NCBI RefSeq assembly: GCF_910596095.1
Contig: NC_056540.1
Span: 17,696,501 to 17,760,500 of the forward strand
Length of the DNA stretch: 64,000 bases
Source: Thunnus maccoyii
Taxonomy: Eukaryota > Chordata > Actinopteri > Scombriformes > Scombridae
Direction of reading: 5' to 3'
Below, piece after piece: positions 48,841 to 62,100 of this stretch (the first letter of the stretch is position 1; each line of letters opens with the position of its first letter). The position numbers were made by a program, and so were the translations under genes. The notes beneath the pieces were generated by a model. The model was not told the origin of the DNA and did no database searches. It saw nothing but the letters and a program-made list of their open reading frames with translations.

Positions 48841-49966
48841 AGAGAATTTAACAGCAAGATTACGCACAGTAATGATTAAAAGAACAGCCTCTCTTTAATA
48901 GATGAATTCTGATGATGATCATTAATGACAAGTCAAGCATTTCAATCAAGCGATATAAAAAAGCTAAGAGGACAACAGTATGAACCATGAATCTGCTTGA
49001 ACTTCATACAAAGCTCACAAAGGACCCAGATGACCCAGCTGTAAACTAATAGACTTGTATCTTGTGTACATAACCATTTTTATTTGGTTTTTATGTCACC
49101 TTTAGGACATGTGTAACATCTGACCAGGATTTTAACAACGTTTGACCCAGTTACAGTAATGTTTGCTAACGAGCATCCCTGGTAAGTAAATCATACAAAT
49201 AAACCAACTCAATAAACAGATAATTCACAAACTTAAGATAAAGTTTTAGATATGTGTAACTTAAGATGCAGTGAGTGAAACATGCAGGTTTGTGGGTTAG
49301 ATTCCCTCTGAGTCATTCCTTAACACTGAGCATTATTGAGACTATGGCAAATAGTGTAAATTACTTTAGATAAAAGCATCCGAGAAATGTCAAAAACCCA
49401 CCAGAAGGAAGTCAGAAATGTGTCTGGAGCAAATTGATGTATGGGATTGTTGTCACTGTCTCTGTGTGTGTGTGTGTGTGTTTAGTGTGTTTTCAAATGT
49501 GCATCACTGGAATAAACCAGAGATGGAGGGAGAAAAGAGGCATGGGAGATGGGGATTTGTGGTGAGGGAAAAAAAGAGAATGAGGGAGGGACAGAAGAGA
49601 CAGTTTTCCTCTTGCTCACTAGAATAAAGGAAGGGGAGGTCCAGTTTGTGTCATTAACCAGTGAAACAAAAACAGCGAAGGAGAGGAGAGAGACAGTGAG
49701 GTTCAACCATCAAATATGCCATGAAGCAGATGAACACGGGCCACGCCGCAGGTTGACAGAGAGGACCAGTAAGAAAACAACAACCACATTTTCAAAATTA
49801 AAAGTGAGCTGCTTCATCCTTTCAAAGGAGATCTTCAGATATAATACCTCCACACCTCTCAGCAGGCACCTGTTGAGATCAGGAAGGAGTTGCACTTTTC
49901 TCTCTCAGGACTCAGGAAGACTCGATCCCAATCCAAGCCCGCCCTGATTTGCACCGACAGACAGCC
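48841..49966. other. Upstream flank of p2rx3
   Basis: Presumed promoter and 5' UTR of p2rx3. A short TG run lies at about 49,463-49,482. I found no clear TATA box or untranslated exon with confidence. The open frame at 49,549-49,947 has no family resemblance. Confidence 0.5.
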
Positions 49967-52729
49967 ATGGTGTGGGGCTGCGTCAGTGACTTCTTCACCT
50001 ACGAGACCACCAAGTCTGTGGTGGTCAAGAGCTGGTCTGTGGGCATTATCAACCGGATTGTGCAGCTGCTCATCATCGCATATTTTGTCAGGTCAGTATG
50101 TGTGTGTGACTTCTTTTTTTGCGCATTTTTTTGGTAATTGTGATGTCTTATTATCAGTCTGTCACAGTTTGATTCTTTGTGAAATTAGGTGGTTTGGAAA
50201 GAGGTTAAAAGATCTGATATTTCACTTCTTGAGGGATACGTTTTTTTTCACTTGCCTCTCATGGTTTCTGGCTACGTAGATGTAGTTTTGGTTTTAGTTG
50301 GTCAAGTTTTAAGATTTCTCTCATCACCCCAATACAAAGGATGAGATGTGTGGTGGATGGGAATATCATTAGTGTTGCTAAAACTGAGAAAAACTCAATG
50401 GCAGTTTGTATTTTTAGACACGATGTCCGAGTGACTCTGGATAATCTGTCATGTTCAGCATGATTCAGCTTTATGGGTTATTTTGTACTTTGGTTGAACT
50501 GAGCCTTTAATTTTAGATTAAAGCCCTGCACACAAACTATAATAAGAGATCATTATTTTTAGTAGACATAGAAAGAAAACATGGGGAGAGAGAGCGAGGA
50601 GGTGCAATGAAACAAAGGTCTCCAGAATCGAACTGGAGACGTTGCAATCACATGACATTAATTTTTAATGTGAAACAGGATCAGATTTTCTTTAACTTGT
50701 GCTTCACTATCGTTATATTTATAGTCGTGTGGTGATCAGCTGATAGTGCCTCTCATGTATAACTGTTACATCTGAGTCACCAAGCTGAGCTTCAGATTTT
50801 CACAAAATTAGATACCCATTAATCTTTGAAAAACCAAGAAGGTCGTTAAATAGTACTTACCGCTGTTGTGAGTGTTTTCTAATTGAAACAAAGATGGTAG
50901 CCGGAAATTACATAATATCTCCTTTTTCAATTTGTACAACATCAATCAAACTTAAATAATTTAACTATCACTTATATTTGTCAATGTCATATTCTATTTC
51001 TTTATATTTTAAAACAAAGTAACGTGTTAATTATTTTCTTGTGGGGAAAATAAATGGATAGGAAATGAAGTTGAAACTTAGGAAACAGGTTAAAAATCTA
51101 AGTGTGTGTAACAGTAACAGTAACTTTGTGCACTGAATGTAACAAACTCAGGCTACCCTATTCATAATATTATCACCTGTATCCTGCTGCCTACTGGTGA
51201 GTACAAAGTCTGAATAATAGTGAACTAAAAGAAAATTAAGTAATTTTAAAGAAGAGGTTGAATCAAAACAGATACATAAATATTTCAGGAAACATACAGT
51301 TTTTAATATTTATCACAAATGTACATTTGCAGCAAACAGGTTTTCTTTCTTTACAAATTTTAAGCCTGAATATGAGAAAATAGATTAATTTCAAATATGT
51401 GAGCAGTTTCAGACTCGTGACTGGACTCTTTATATTCTTCACTCATTCATTAATTTATCTTGAACTGCTGTTAATTCAGTTGCGTCGTGTCCTCTGTCCT
51501 GCAGCTGGGTCTTCATCCACGAGAAAGCCTACCAGGTGACCGACACCAGCATCGAGTCCTCTGTGATGACTAAAGTCAAAGGCTTCGGTTACTATCACAA
51601 CCGAGTGATGGACGTGGCCGACTACGTCTTCCCCCAACAGGTGTGTGTGACCCTGATAACACACAGTCAACACAAAGACATGACCTTTGACCTTTACTGC
51701 AACTGCTGCTTTCAAATGACCTTCCTCTTGCAACACCCACAAACACATATGTTACATTTTGATTAGATTAATGTGAGATGTTGAGCTTTTTCTGAGGTAT
51801 CTTATCAGACTACACGGAAAATCTCCTCATGTTTGAATGAAAGGTTTGTGAAGCATCAGAGTCAGTATCTATAGTCAGTTTGAGCTCTTAATGCCACTGA
51901 TTTAGCAGCTGTTGTTCAGTCTTTTTTTATGAAGAATACTCTCTGGAGCCATATTGACCATTGTATAGTATTACAAAAACATACGTTATACCATAAATGT
52001 TCTGCTAATGTGTTTTAAGGGTGCAGCTGTGTTCTGCATCATTACCGGACTCATCCTCACCGAGAATCAGTTCCAAGGAAAATGTGCAGAGGTGAGGACA
52101 TGTTCAAATCATGTTTTCACCCCTCTTTATTGGTTACCAGTGGGTTACAGAGTGGACGTTTGACTGATTACATTTAAAGCTACTCATGGTGGTTGGATCC
52201 AAGCTACATTCCTGGATTGCTGGTCCCCTATGAGCCCCGAGCGCAGTCTCAGATCCTCAGGCAGGACTGTTCCTATTACTGATTAAAGACCTGGTTTTTC
52301 AGTCCTTCAGCTCTGGATCTCCCTGTCTGAGGATGTAAGGCTTGCAGACTCAGTAATGTCTTTTAAACCAATTCTTTTTCTTTTTTTTACCATTTATTGT
52401 ATTATTTCTCCAGTTAATGTCTTATATGTTTTCTTTGTTTTATTTTATTGTATTTCATCAGATGTGATTGTATTGTAAAAGAAAAAGCTACAGTAAGTGT
52501 GTATGCATGTTTCAGATATTACTCACATTGTGGGGACTCGACTCCCTTTTGGGAACAAAAAACAAGTCTCCATAACGTAAACCATTACATTTTAGGATAA
52601 AGACTTGGTCGAGGCTTAAAGTAAGATAAGGGTAAGAGTTAAGCAGGCAGTGGTCATGGTTAAGGTTAGAATAAGTCTCTAGGAAATTAATGTAATTCAA
52701 TGTAATGTCCTCTGAACTGATGGAAACAC

Positions 52730-52766
<37 letters not shown>

Positions 52767-55700
52767 AGTCTGACAAAATGTTTAGATGTAACACAAGTGA
52801 AAACTGCAGCAAACATTATGGCAGCATCCTTTCAAATGGTGAGTTTTCTTCTTCTTGTATCGTTATTGCAGATCTAATCCAATCTGAAGTCCTCCAAACA
52901 CAAAAAACTGCAGAGGCTGAGAGCTCAATAAGTTTAATATATGTCAAGTCTTGAACAGCAAATATCAGCTTAAGCATCGGTGGCCTCGTCGTCTCCTTTA
53001 TTCCTGCTCGGTGGATGTTTTACGTTACTACATTTCTTCAGCCAAGCGTCTCCCTGAAAATTCTCAGTTTCTTGATCAGATTAGATTAATGGAATATAAG
53101 TAACAAACTTCATTTTTATTAGTTTGAGTTGTTTCCATTTATCCTTGAAGTCAGATTCAAGGCCCATTTTCCAAGATTCAGAAATGTGAAGCTGCATAAT
53201 GTAAACTAACAAAGTATATTTTAATGAATTAAATATAAATATTTTTTTACAAACCTTTCTGGAATATCCTCTGAACTTCCCATGATTTTATCATTTATCA
53301 GACTAATCAGACAAACACTACTTTAAAGTGTAAAAATGATTATGTCGCTTTAACATCTTTCCAATTATTCTGATGGTGTGAGGTGGGGGAGGGGTCTGTC
53401 TGCCACAGTATCATTCCTGATGCTACCACCAGATGGCTCCCAAGCAATGAAGCCCGTTTATTTGCCTTTTGGTCACTGTAACATTATTTTGTGATCAGGA
53501 ACCTCAATTTCTTGCAACATTTTAACTTCTGCAAACAGCTGATTGTCTGGTACATCATCTGATGACCCTTATGTATTACTTTTCTGTTTCTGCTGGTATC
53601 ATAGTTCTCCCCATTCATGCTGTAGCAGCGATACCAAGTTTACTTGGTCAGTCAGCGGTGGTTAAAGAGGTGGAATCGTGAAAAATTGACATCAAAGCAG
53701 TAAACAAAAGCCCCACCACATGTAGCAGTTAAAACCCAGGAAGTAAGGTGGATCTTTCCACATTCACACACTCTGCAAGTGGCGTAATGTTTAACAACTT
53801 TTCACCTCTGCAAGTATATCAGACACACAAAAGCCTGTTCACCGTTACGGCTTCCGCTGCATCTGCCCTGTATTTGTGTCTGATTCAGCATAACTTCTCC
53901 TCTCTCTCTCCCTTACACACCAGGTGTAATTACGGGTGTTTGCCTTAAACCCTCCAATGAATCTGAGGGTCAGTGTCAGATTGAAGGATGGTGTCCAGCA
54001 GAGAATAAAGCAGAGAAGTGAGATTTACACACACATACACACACACACACATACAGAGATATGCTTGTGCACCAGACAACATTTCCCTCATTGAAAGCCT
54101 CAACTCTTTTCTCTGTCAACACCCTCCTCAGCAAAGCGATGCTGAATGTGGAAAACTTCACAATCTTCATCAAGAACAGTATTCGCTTCCCTCTCTTTAA
54201 TGTCACCAGGTACGTCGCACACAGGCACAAACTTAACCACCATAGTAACTTGTAACACGTGTGGAAAATATGTAATAAGGACACAGTAGAAGCTTGTCAT
54301 CATAACCGCATAAAATCTTGGTTTCTCTCAGAGGAAACTTTCCATCCACAATGACGACATCAGAAATCAAGAATTGTATCTACCATCCAGAGACGAAGCC
54401 CTTCTGCCCCATCTTTCGTGTGGGCGATGTGCTGAACTACACCGGGCAGAATATGGAGAGCCTGAAAATGGTCTCCTCCTTTCTCCTCTTTCTCCTCAAC
54501 AATTCTTTCACTCTTCATCCTCAATTGTTAACTTCACAGTGGACTACACAAAAAGTGATGTTAATATCAAATTTAGAGTTTCAGGTCTACATTATACACA
54601 ATAGAATATAAACCCTTCTCACCTGTCTTCCCTTTTTTTGACCTTATGAAAACTGCAAATAAAAAGCTGGATAAGTTCTGAACACTAGAGGTTATCTTCT
54701 TATTTTCCACATACTTGCAGGTATAGAGCTTCAATATATGTCTTTTTTTCCTTCTCCCTCTCTTTCAGGGTGGAGAAATAGGAATAAACATTCAGTGGAA
54801 GTGTAACCTGGACTTGAGCATCGAATATTGTGTACCCAGGTACTCCTTCACGCGACTGGACGCACCATTTGCCAAAAATGCCGTCTCCAAAGGCTACAAC
54901 TTCAGGTAGTGAGGTCCATTCTTTGTGCTGATTTCTCTCATTTGCTTTTGTCCTTTTCTTCCTCTTTTTTCACTTTTTCTGTCTTCTCCTTTGTGTGCAG
55001 GTTTGCCAAATATTTCAAGATGGAGAATGGGACTGAATTTCGGACACTCCATAAAGCATTTGCAATCCGCTTTGATGTTATGGTCACTGGCAATGTGAGT
55101 TGTGTGCAAATGCAAATGGGAATTTATGTGTGTGTGTGTGTGTTTGTGTACATAAAATCACATTTTAAAACGGTTCTGCACTTGAAATGTGTGAAAGAAT
55201 TATAAACACTTTTCTCTGAAAGTGTTCATAATACTGTAAATATATGGATCAAAAAGCTCGGAACAGAATCGTTCCTATACAAATGCTGTTTAAATAATTT
55301 GCTTATATTAATCAAGTAGTCCACTCACAGTGTTCATTTTGGGTCTTTTCACACGTAAAAAAAAATATATGGAAAAAATGGAAAGAATTTAAACACTACG
55401 GTAATTCTATTTTTTTTTTACTTTACTTCCATGATACAGGTTTGATATGTACTTAGCGGCTGTAGCACCGTTATTGCCTTGCGGTAACCCGTCTGCTTCT
55501 ATCTGGTGACCTGAGGCTGGTGCTGCTTGCACATTGAAATCATAGCGGGAAAAAGAAAGAAATTTTCTCTCAATGAAAAACAGTCTCCTCAAAGCTCATG
55601 ACAAACTGCCAAAAACGAGCCAACGAGATGCAGCAGCGAAACATTTGAAACAGATGTTCTGTATTTTGAAACGGTCAATAAAATTCAGTAAATAGCGAAG

Positions 55701-56522
55701 CTGCCCGTTTCATGACTTTATATTCATGTAATAAATATACAAATGTCACTTAGATGGTAATCTGCATGAGAAATAAAGAAAAAATTTAAAAATTCGGTTA
55801 TAATAATCATCCACTTATAGTGATCAATTTGACCCAGTCAGACATGATCACTATAAGCGGTTTCCACTGTGGTTTCAAACTGGAACAGAAAGGAGCTGGT
55901 GTCAGCAAATAATTTGGCAAGAGAATTACTTTTGTGCTAATATCTTAAAAATCTCCATCCTTGCCATTTGTCCAGAGCATAGTTTAGGTAGAATATAAGG
56001 TATCTTTGTTATCGTTTGACTCCCACCCAAACCGTCTCTTCTTCTTTCAGGCAGGAAAGTTTGACACAATCCCAACGCTCATCAACCTGGTAGCTGCCTT
56101 CACCTCCGTTGGACTGGTAAAGACTTTAAATCAGGCAGAGGATGATAAAAATGTATTTGTCTTGTCGCTGTCAGTCGTCAACACTTTGTTTTCTGTGTTG
56201 GCAGGGTACGGTTCTCTGTGACGTCATCTTATTGAACTTCCTGAAAGGGGCCGAGCAGTACAAAGCCAAGAAATTCGAAGAGGTAATGCTTTTATACTTT
56301 TATACTCTATGCAGTTTGACTAGTAATAAGTAGAAATACAACAGTTGTGCTGTGAGAAATTCTCATTTTTGTCTAACTATCTGTGTCTCTCAGGTGTCAG
56401 ACGCTCAGATAGAAGCATCTCTCGCTCAGAGCCCTGGTAGCTCGCTGTCACTCAAACCAGGTATCAAGAGCTCCTATGACTCTGGAGCCATTTCCCTCAC
56501 TACCTCTGACCAACCTGTCTAA
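49967..56522 (+). CDS. p2rx3: P2X purinoceptor 3, ATP-gated cation channel, 12 exons
   Basis: Trimeric ATP-gated channel of the plasma membrane, used by sensory neurons. Exons: 49,967-50,091; 51,505-51,640; 52,020-52,091; 52,769-52,838; 53,924-54,017; 54,132-54,209; 54,332-54,470; 54,769-54,905; 55,001-55,094; 56,051-56,116; 56,205-56,282; 56,394-56,522. They give 405 residues with all phases consistent. Visible features: cytosolic N-terminus with the TxK site ([10 protein letters not shown], 7-16), first membrane helix about 28-48, and all ten family ectodomain cysteines. ATP-contact residues are K65 and K67 (TKVKG), NFT, NFR (282-284) and K302. The second membrane helix is about 320-345 and the trafficking motif YKAKK follows it. 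It is closest to P2X3 among P2X types ([24 protein letters not shown] runs, short tail). The donor of the seventh exon (GTCTCC) is weak. Human P2RX3 also neighbours SSRP1. Confidence 0.97.
50605..50665 (-). mobile_element. SINE fragment in p2rx3 intron 1
   Basis: On the minus strand 'gcaacgtctccagttcgatt' then 'ctggagacc' contains a B box-like 'gttcgattct' and a small palindrome (ggtctccag/ctggagac). Only this core is recognisable. Confidence 0.45.
52110..52470 (+). mobile_element. LINE 3' fragment in p2rx3 intron 3
   Basis: The frame starting at about 52,119 reads [15 protein letters not shown], a stop, then [10 protein letters not shown], and further on [15 protein letters not shown]. This is the pattern 'LHWLPV.YRV.FK...FKA.HG...P.YL......PSRSLRSSG' near the end of Rex1/L2-like reverse transcriptase proteins. 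Stops and truncation mark it as dead. Confidence 0.65.
52510..52765 (+). repeat. Dispersed TG-tailed repeat, uninterrupted copy
   Basis: It contains 'cgtaaaccattacattttag', 'ggttaaggttagaataagtc' and 'aattaatgtaattcaatgta', and ends in a TG run (52,735-52,763). It aligns with the two halves at 3440-3545 and 4050-4160. It is the repeat associated with 'GTGGGGAC' microsatellites in fish; that link is from recall. Confidence 0.6.
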
Positions 56523-56905
56523 CAAAAACAAAGACAGCCAACCTGAAGAAATGGACAGTTCTCTTCTCCTCTCTCTCTTTCTCCCTCCCTTATTGCCTGA
56601 CAAGAGATTCATTATGCCTTTTTCTGGGTGTCGGGAGTCAGTTTTAGTTTGTCAAGTTTATGGAATCTTGTAAAGATGGACAACGTTGCTGCCAGCTTCG
56701 CAATTTCACAACTTCAAGTCGAAGTCAGAAGACAGCAATCTAACAATAACTGGCACACTAGAGCCTCCTAGTCAGCAATAATCAAACAAAGTAGTCAACT
56801 CTTTACCATTTATATTAAAGCTTAGTTAAAACTACCGTCATTAAACTCAGTTATTTTATTGTAAGCAGTTTCATTTTACAAGATGTTTTACAGCATCGTT
56901 AATAC

Positions 56906-56911
56906 AATAAA
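56906..56911 (+). terminator. p2rx3: Candidate p2rx3 polyadenylation signal
   Basis: The first AATAAA after the stop codon, 384 bases downstream. Others follow within 250 bases, so this choice is uncertain. Confidence 0.5.
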
Positions 56912-59173
56912 CAGTAAACCCTATAACCTCCCGATTGTCAGCCAAGATATTAAAGCTGAATCCCTTCTCATTGCCTGTTAGCTTTGCTTGAACGAGCAAG
57001 AATTAGAAAAACATGTCCAATACTAAAAACAGAATAAATAATTTGCATTTTGGATCATTTCTCTTTGTGCATTGTGTTTACACATACATACCTCCAGCCT
57101 TTCCTCACCTTTTTACACAAATGGAAAGACAGAAGAGTCTCTAAATGATGGGAATAAATAGTACAATGTGTGTTTGTGTGTGTGTGTGTGTGTGTTGTGG
57201 AGGTGGCCGCAGCGGGATAAATGTGTGTGGCTTGAGGTTTACAAATGGGCCATTATTAGTCCACTTCTGGTTGATGACGCACAGGAGACTGTGCAGACTA
57301 ATGGACTAATGTAGTTTCTCCGTTTTGTGCTGACGGTCCAAAATGACATTATCATTGTTGTGCTGTTTATTTCTCTGCTTCAGTCACACACACACAGTTT
57401 CAGCCCAGATATGTATGTAACTTTCTGTCTTTTTTGCTCTCTCTGCCACACATATCTGCCATCCATCGTTTAAAGTCTGACCAGGACGCAAATAGATCAG
57501 CTAAAGAGCATCCCAATGGCTCTGACAGTGATTTACGAGAGATGATAAGAGAGGCCACAGAGGAATTGACAGCAGTTAGCCACAAAGTTTGATGTATAAA
57601 TTTAATTACACAAATCAATATAATGCATGTAATGGAAATGGCTGAATATGATATCGCACAGTGCCATAAAGTACTCCCAACTGTCTGAATGCCACCTCTG
57701 CCTCTCTTCAGTCTACTATACGGCATTCAAAAGCCAAACAAAAATGGATATGTGTGTGTATGTGTGTGTGTGGATGCACAGAGATTTGAAACTGTAAAGA
57801 AATGAATATATATGCAGTATATGACTATAATATAGCAGATTATGTCACTTTATGTATATATAGTTTACTTGGATAATGAGGTAGCAGGATTTTTTTCATA
57901 TGTTATCTAGTTTTTCATCTAGAGGGAACAATGTAGACAATATTTTCTTGTTCAGGATAACAAGATGGTAGGATGATAACTGTAAAGGAATAGTTCAACA
58001 TTTTGGGTGAAACTTTAATTTGCATTCAGAGTTAAATGAGAAGATTACCACCACTAAACATGAGAGCGGTTATCAATCTTCTCATCTAACTCTCGGCAAG
58101 AAGGAGAATAAGCACATTTCCCAAACATGTCGAACTTTTCTTTTAATGTTTGTCTGAACCTTGTAGATCCACTGCCTCCTGTGCTGCTACACAAGCACAG
58201 AAGCATCACTGCAGCTACAGGCCTAGAGAGGCTGATGATATCACGTTATAGTGCGCTTCCCCATAAGTGACGACTGACGAGTGCCCCGATGATGATGATG
58301 ATAATAATGACTTTCAGAGTAAAAAAGTACTTTCAATTAAGAAACTCAGTACTTGCAGGCTCCTCTCCATCTCCAGCAAGCAAACGGCTTCTTAACATGT
58401 TTAAAGCAGCTCAGAGGCTGAGCAGCACACAATCAAAAACCACCGACAGTCAGCACCTGACATCTCTTTCCTCCTCTGACGTTTATTCCCAGAATGGTCA
58501 GACAGGGAACCATTAAGAAGAGACACAGGATATGGAGAGAGTGGTGCTGGTTTGGTGTTTTCCAGTGTGAAATTGAAGTGGGGGGGAGGAGGAGGGTGAC
58601 AATGCACTGCTGTAAAAGATACTCATTCCAAATGCTAGACTAAACACTGATTCAGCTGATGTGACACCAGCAGCATATTATCCAATCTAGACATACAGAC
58701 AGAGTGGAGGACACGGACAAAAAAGAACTTTTCAGGGTAGAAAAAGTCCACATACATTAAAACTGACAGTTTTTGCTTAAACATCATAGTCTTTGTGTAC
58801 ATTCAGCCTCTGGAGTAGCTTGGAAAGTCTGACAGCAACTTAAACAACTGCTGCTGAAGTACGCAAGCAGTGTAAAAGCTTGAAATACTCTCAACACTCG
58901 ATCAAGAGGTGGTGGTGGCCTGGAGAGTGATGAGGAGCAGAAAGTCCCGCAATAGAAATCCTGTCAGCACACACACTTTCTGTGTGCACAGCAACACACT
59001 CATCTTAACATCTAAAAATATTTTTTAATTATATATCTGCCAAAACAAGTGAAGTAAAAAATGTAAAAAACAGTAAATATTGCATATTTTCAATGTTTCA
59101 CCTCATTCACATGTACGTTATTTGAAGAGTCTTAAAGGATGTTTGGCAAACGTCTTGGCAGTTTTTACAGTCA
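56912..59173. other. Intergenic between convergent p2rx3 and the minus-strand gene
   Basis: No gene. It holds a TG run (about 57,171-57,195), a compact MITE (57,983-58,146), and 3' flank of the minus-strand gene. A minus-strand AATAAA (plus-strand TTTATT) lies near 58,481. Confidence 0.55.
57983..58146. mobile_element. Compact MITE-like element with inverted ends
   Basis: The left end 'taaaggaatagttcaacatt' and the right end (reverse complement 'ttaaaagaaaagttcgacat') are inverted copies. The adjoining 'aatgagaagattaccaccac' and 'gttatcaatcttctcatcta' are inverted too. At 164 bp this is the shortest copy of the family also seen at 11,424-13,351 and 16,262-16,805. Confidence 0.7.
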
Positions 59174-62100
59174 CTATCTGTGCTTCCTCCCTGTGTTCAT
59201 CCTCTTCAGAGCCAGTATCCAGGCAGGGAGAACAGGCCGGCGTGCAGGTGGCACCTCCTCCTCTATCGCTGCCTGCTCCACCTCAAACTCCTGCTCTATG
59301 ACAGAGTCCTCCTCCGCCCCCAAATCATCCTCTGAGTCTGTAGCATCCATATCCAGTTCGGCCGGCGCTATGGCAACCACCTGCTCTGAAAAATGAACCC
59401 GTCGGTTCTCCTCAACTCGCCTCTGATCCAGAGAAGGATGAATGGAGTAAAAAAAAGAGGGACAGAAAAAGTAGTTAATATTTCAGTAACATTTAATTTT
59501 AAAAGTTACAAATTGCAAGGAAAACTGAGACAGTGTTCAATTGGTACATTTTCAATTAATGAATTAATTACATTTAATCTTTTCAGTTGTAGTCTCCTGC
59601 ATAATCAGATTTATCTACAGGCAAACAGTAAATTCAATGTAGTATATCAGAAAAACGATGTTTCTAACAATAAATGAATCATAACTGAATATTTACATGG
59701 GTTTAAATGAAGTGATTCTTTCAAAGACATTCCTATTTTTCTTACAATAAGAACCAAATTGTGAAGTTCTTTTCAGAAAATTTCTTTGAAATTATTAGGA
59801 AACTATTCAGGAATTACAGCCATTAAATGAAGTGTTACCAGTATTTCAAAAACAGACAATTTAACCTATGAACACATGTTATTGTGTGGACAAACGTGTA
59901 AAAATGGACAGAACTTTAACTGTTTTTCCATAATAAGTTTCCTGTTAGCAGCCACTGTGAAAGACAAAAGCCACTTTGTTTAAGTAATTTCATTTTGGGA
60001 CAAAACTTTTATTGTGCACCATTTACACCCACTTTAAGCTCATCTAGCTGCAACATACTGTAGATGACATTTTTCAATTTCAAACCACAAGGAGGCACTG
60101 TGAGAAACAGTATCTTTACCCTTTTTGTCAGCGTTTCCATTGAGGACACTGAATCCCGGGATATGGCTTGTTTGAGGACACCTTGAGGTGCAGGACCGCA
60201 AGGAGTGAAAGAAGATGGAGAGTGAGATGGAGGAGACATGACGTTATCATGATATGACACTCCTGTCTCGTCCATCACGTGGCTGCTTGGTACGCTCAGT
60301 GAAGATATGGACGCCTCTGTGAGAGAGAGAAGAGAGAGAATTGAGTTTTCTATTTCTAAAGTACATATTTGGCCGCCTGTGATGCCTGAAATCTCCACAA
60401 ATGGCAAGAATTTAGTTGTACTGATGCTTTTACGTCACCTGTCCCCTCAGCTGATCGATGCTGTCTCTTCCTGTTGAGGTGGACTCTGCTCCTCAGCGCT
60501 GGGTTTTCCAGAGTATCTGCAGGCTGCAAAAAGAAACAGATTACAGGGTGATCAACACAATGATCACAAGTGAAGTTAAAACATCATATCACAAAGTAGA
60601 ATTTAGGAAAGTGCTTATAAGTGCTTTTAGGTTTTCATGTTGATATTATTGTAAATTTGGAGAAGAAGAAAAAAATAAATGAAGTGATATCTAACCTCTA
60701 CAAAGGAAGGAGGTCTTGGTTGCATATTTGATTGAGTAAGACCATGTTCCATTGGTTCTGATTGATCAGCCCCATTGCGAACATTCTGCACTGCAACATG
60801 TTTTCCTTCCATACAGTCCATGCTGCCCGGCAGGAAAGCATGAGGAGATATTTGTGTCATGCTGAAATCTGAAACTGGTGATGACTTGCTTCCCCTGAAG
60901 CTCCACTGGTTGTTCCCATCTCCTTGTTGGCTCAAAATCAGAGACGATTGACCACTATCATAAGGATTTGGTGTGATTTTGAGTTGGCTTGGTGGCTCTT
61001 CGGATGGTCTCTGATTGGCTGAGGGGGCTGAGATGGCAGGGTTTAGGAACTTAGCCCACTCTTGACCTGTGACGATCTCCTCCAGTAAGCTAAATGAGCC
61101 GAGGCCAAAATCGAAGTCACTGCTAGATCTGAAACAAGAGAAAAAATGTCTGTAAACTCAATGCAGTACATGCAATCACCTCAGCCTCAAGATTAGGAAG
61201 AATAATACATCACAAATTTGCCTTTACAATCTAAACCACATGCGACACCTTCCACACTCTTGATATGAGGAACTCAAAGGTCAAGCCTGTTGATATTCTG
61301 TTACTGCCAACATGAAAAGAAAACCATGAAAAGACCAAAACCAATAATGATCCTGTGTCTGATGTATCTTATTCCTCTATGCCATAGAGCTCCATTGTTG
61401 TCAAAATTATTAAAAATGCAAATTAAGCACTGGGTGACATGTTTACCACAAATATAGGCACTGCAACATTTTACTGAAGGAAATGTGTATTAATCCACAG
61501 TAGAAAATAGTCCCCAACAAAAACCCCAACACTATTTACTCCTGTTTAAGTGACATTTGCCAAAAACAACAGTTGCCCAGCTGTTTTGGGAGATTAATGA
61601 GCCCATTTTAGAAATGAAACTATATATTTGTGACTCATTTTTAAAGATTTACATCTTCATTCGGAACAAATGGGCTGCTGGGAGTTGAGGGACACAGACA
61701 AGATAGGAAAGTCGGAAAGTATTGAGAGATGGACTAAGGCATTGTTGGTTTTGGTCTTTTAATGGGATTAACTGATGATTAAAAAATATATATATATAAA
61801 GTCTGATCCTTTAACTTCGAGGGGAAGAGCATGTGTTTCTTTCAAATGTTGAACATATTTATTCAAGTCCTTTTTTTCACCATAATTGTGTTTTGTGTCC
61901 ATTTTCATACTTCTATTTCACTGATTTTAGTGAGACACATTTACTCCATTATTTGACAGTGATCGTTAGTAGTTATTTTGCAGACTATAATAAGCATTTA
62001 ATGAGATGCAGTGTTATACAGTAGATTAAACTTCCCTGTTGTATATGACATAGCTGAAATGACTTCCACGACAACCAGCATTAAACTACTTCCTGAACTT

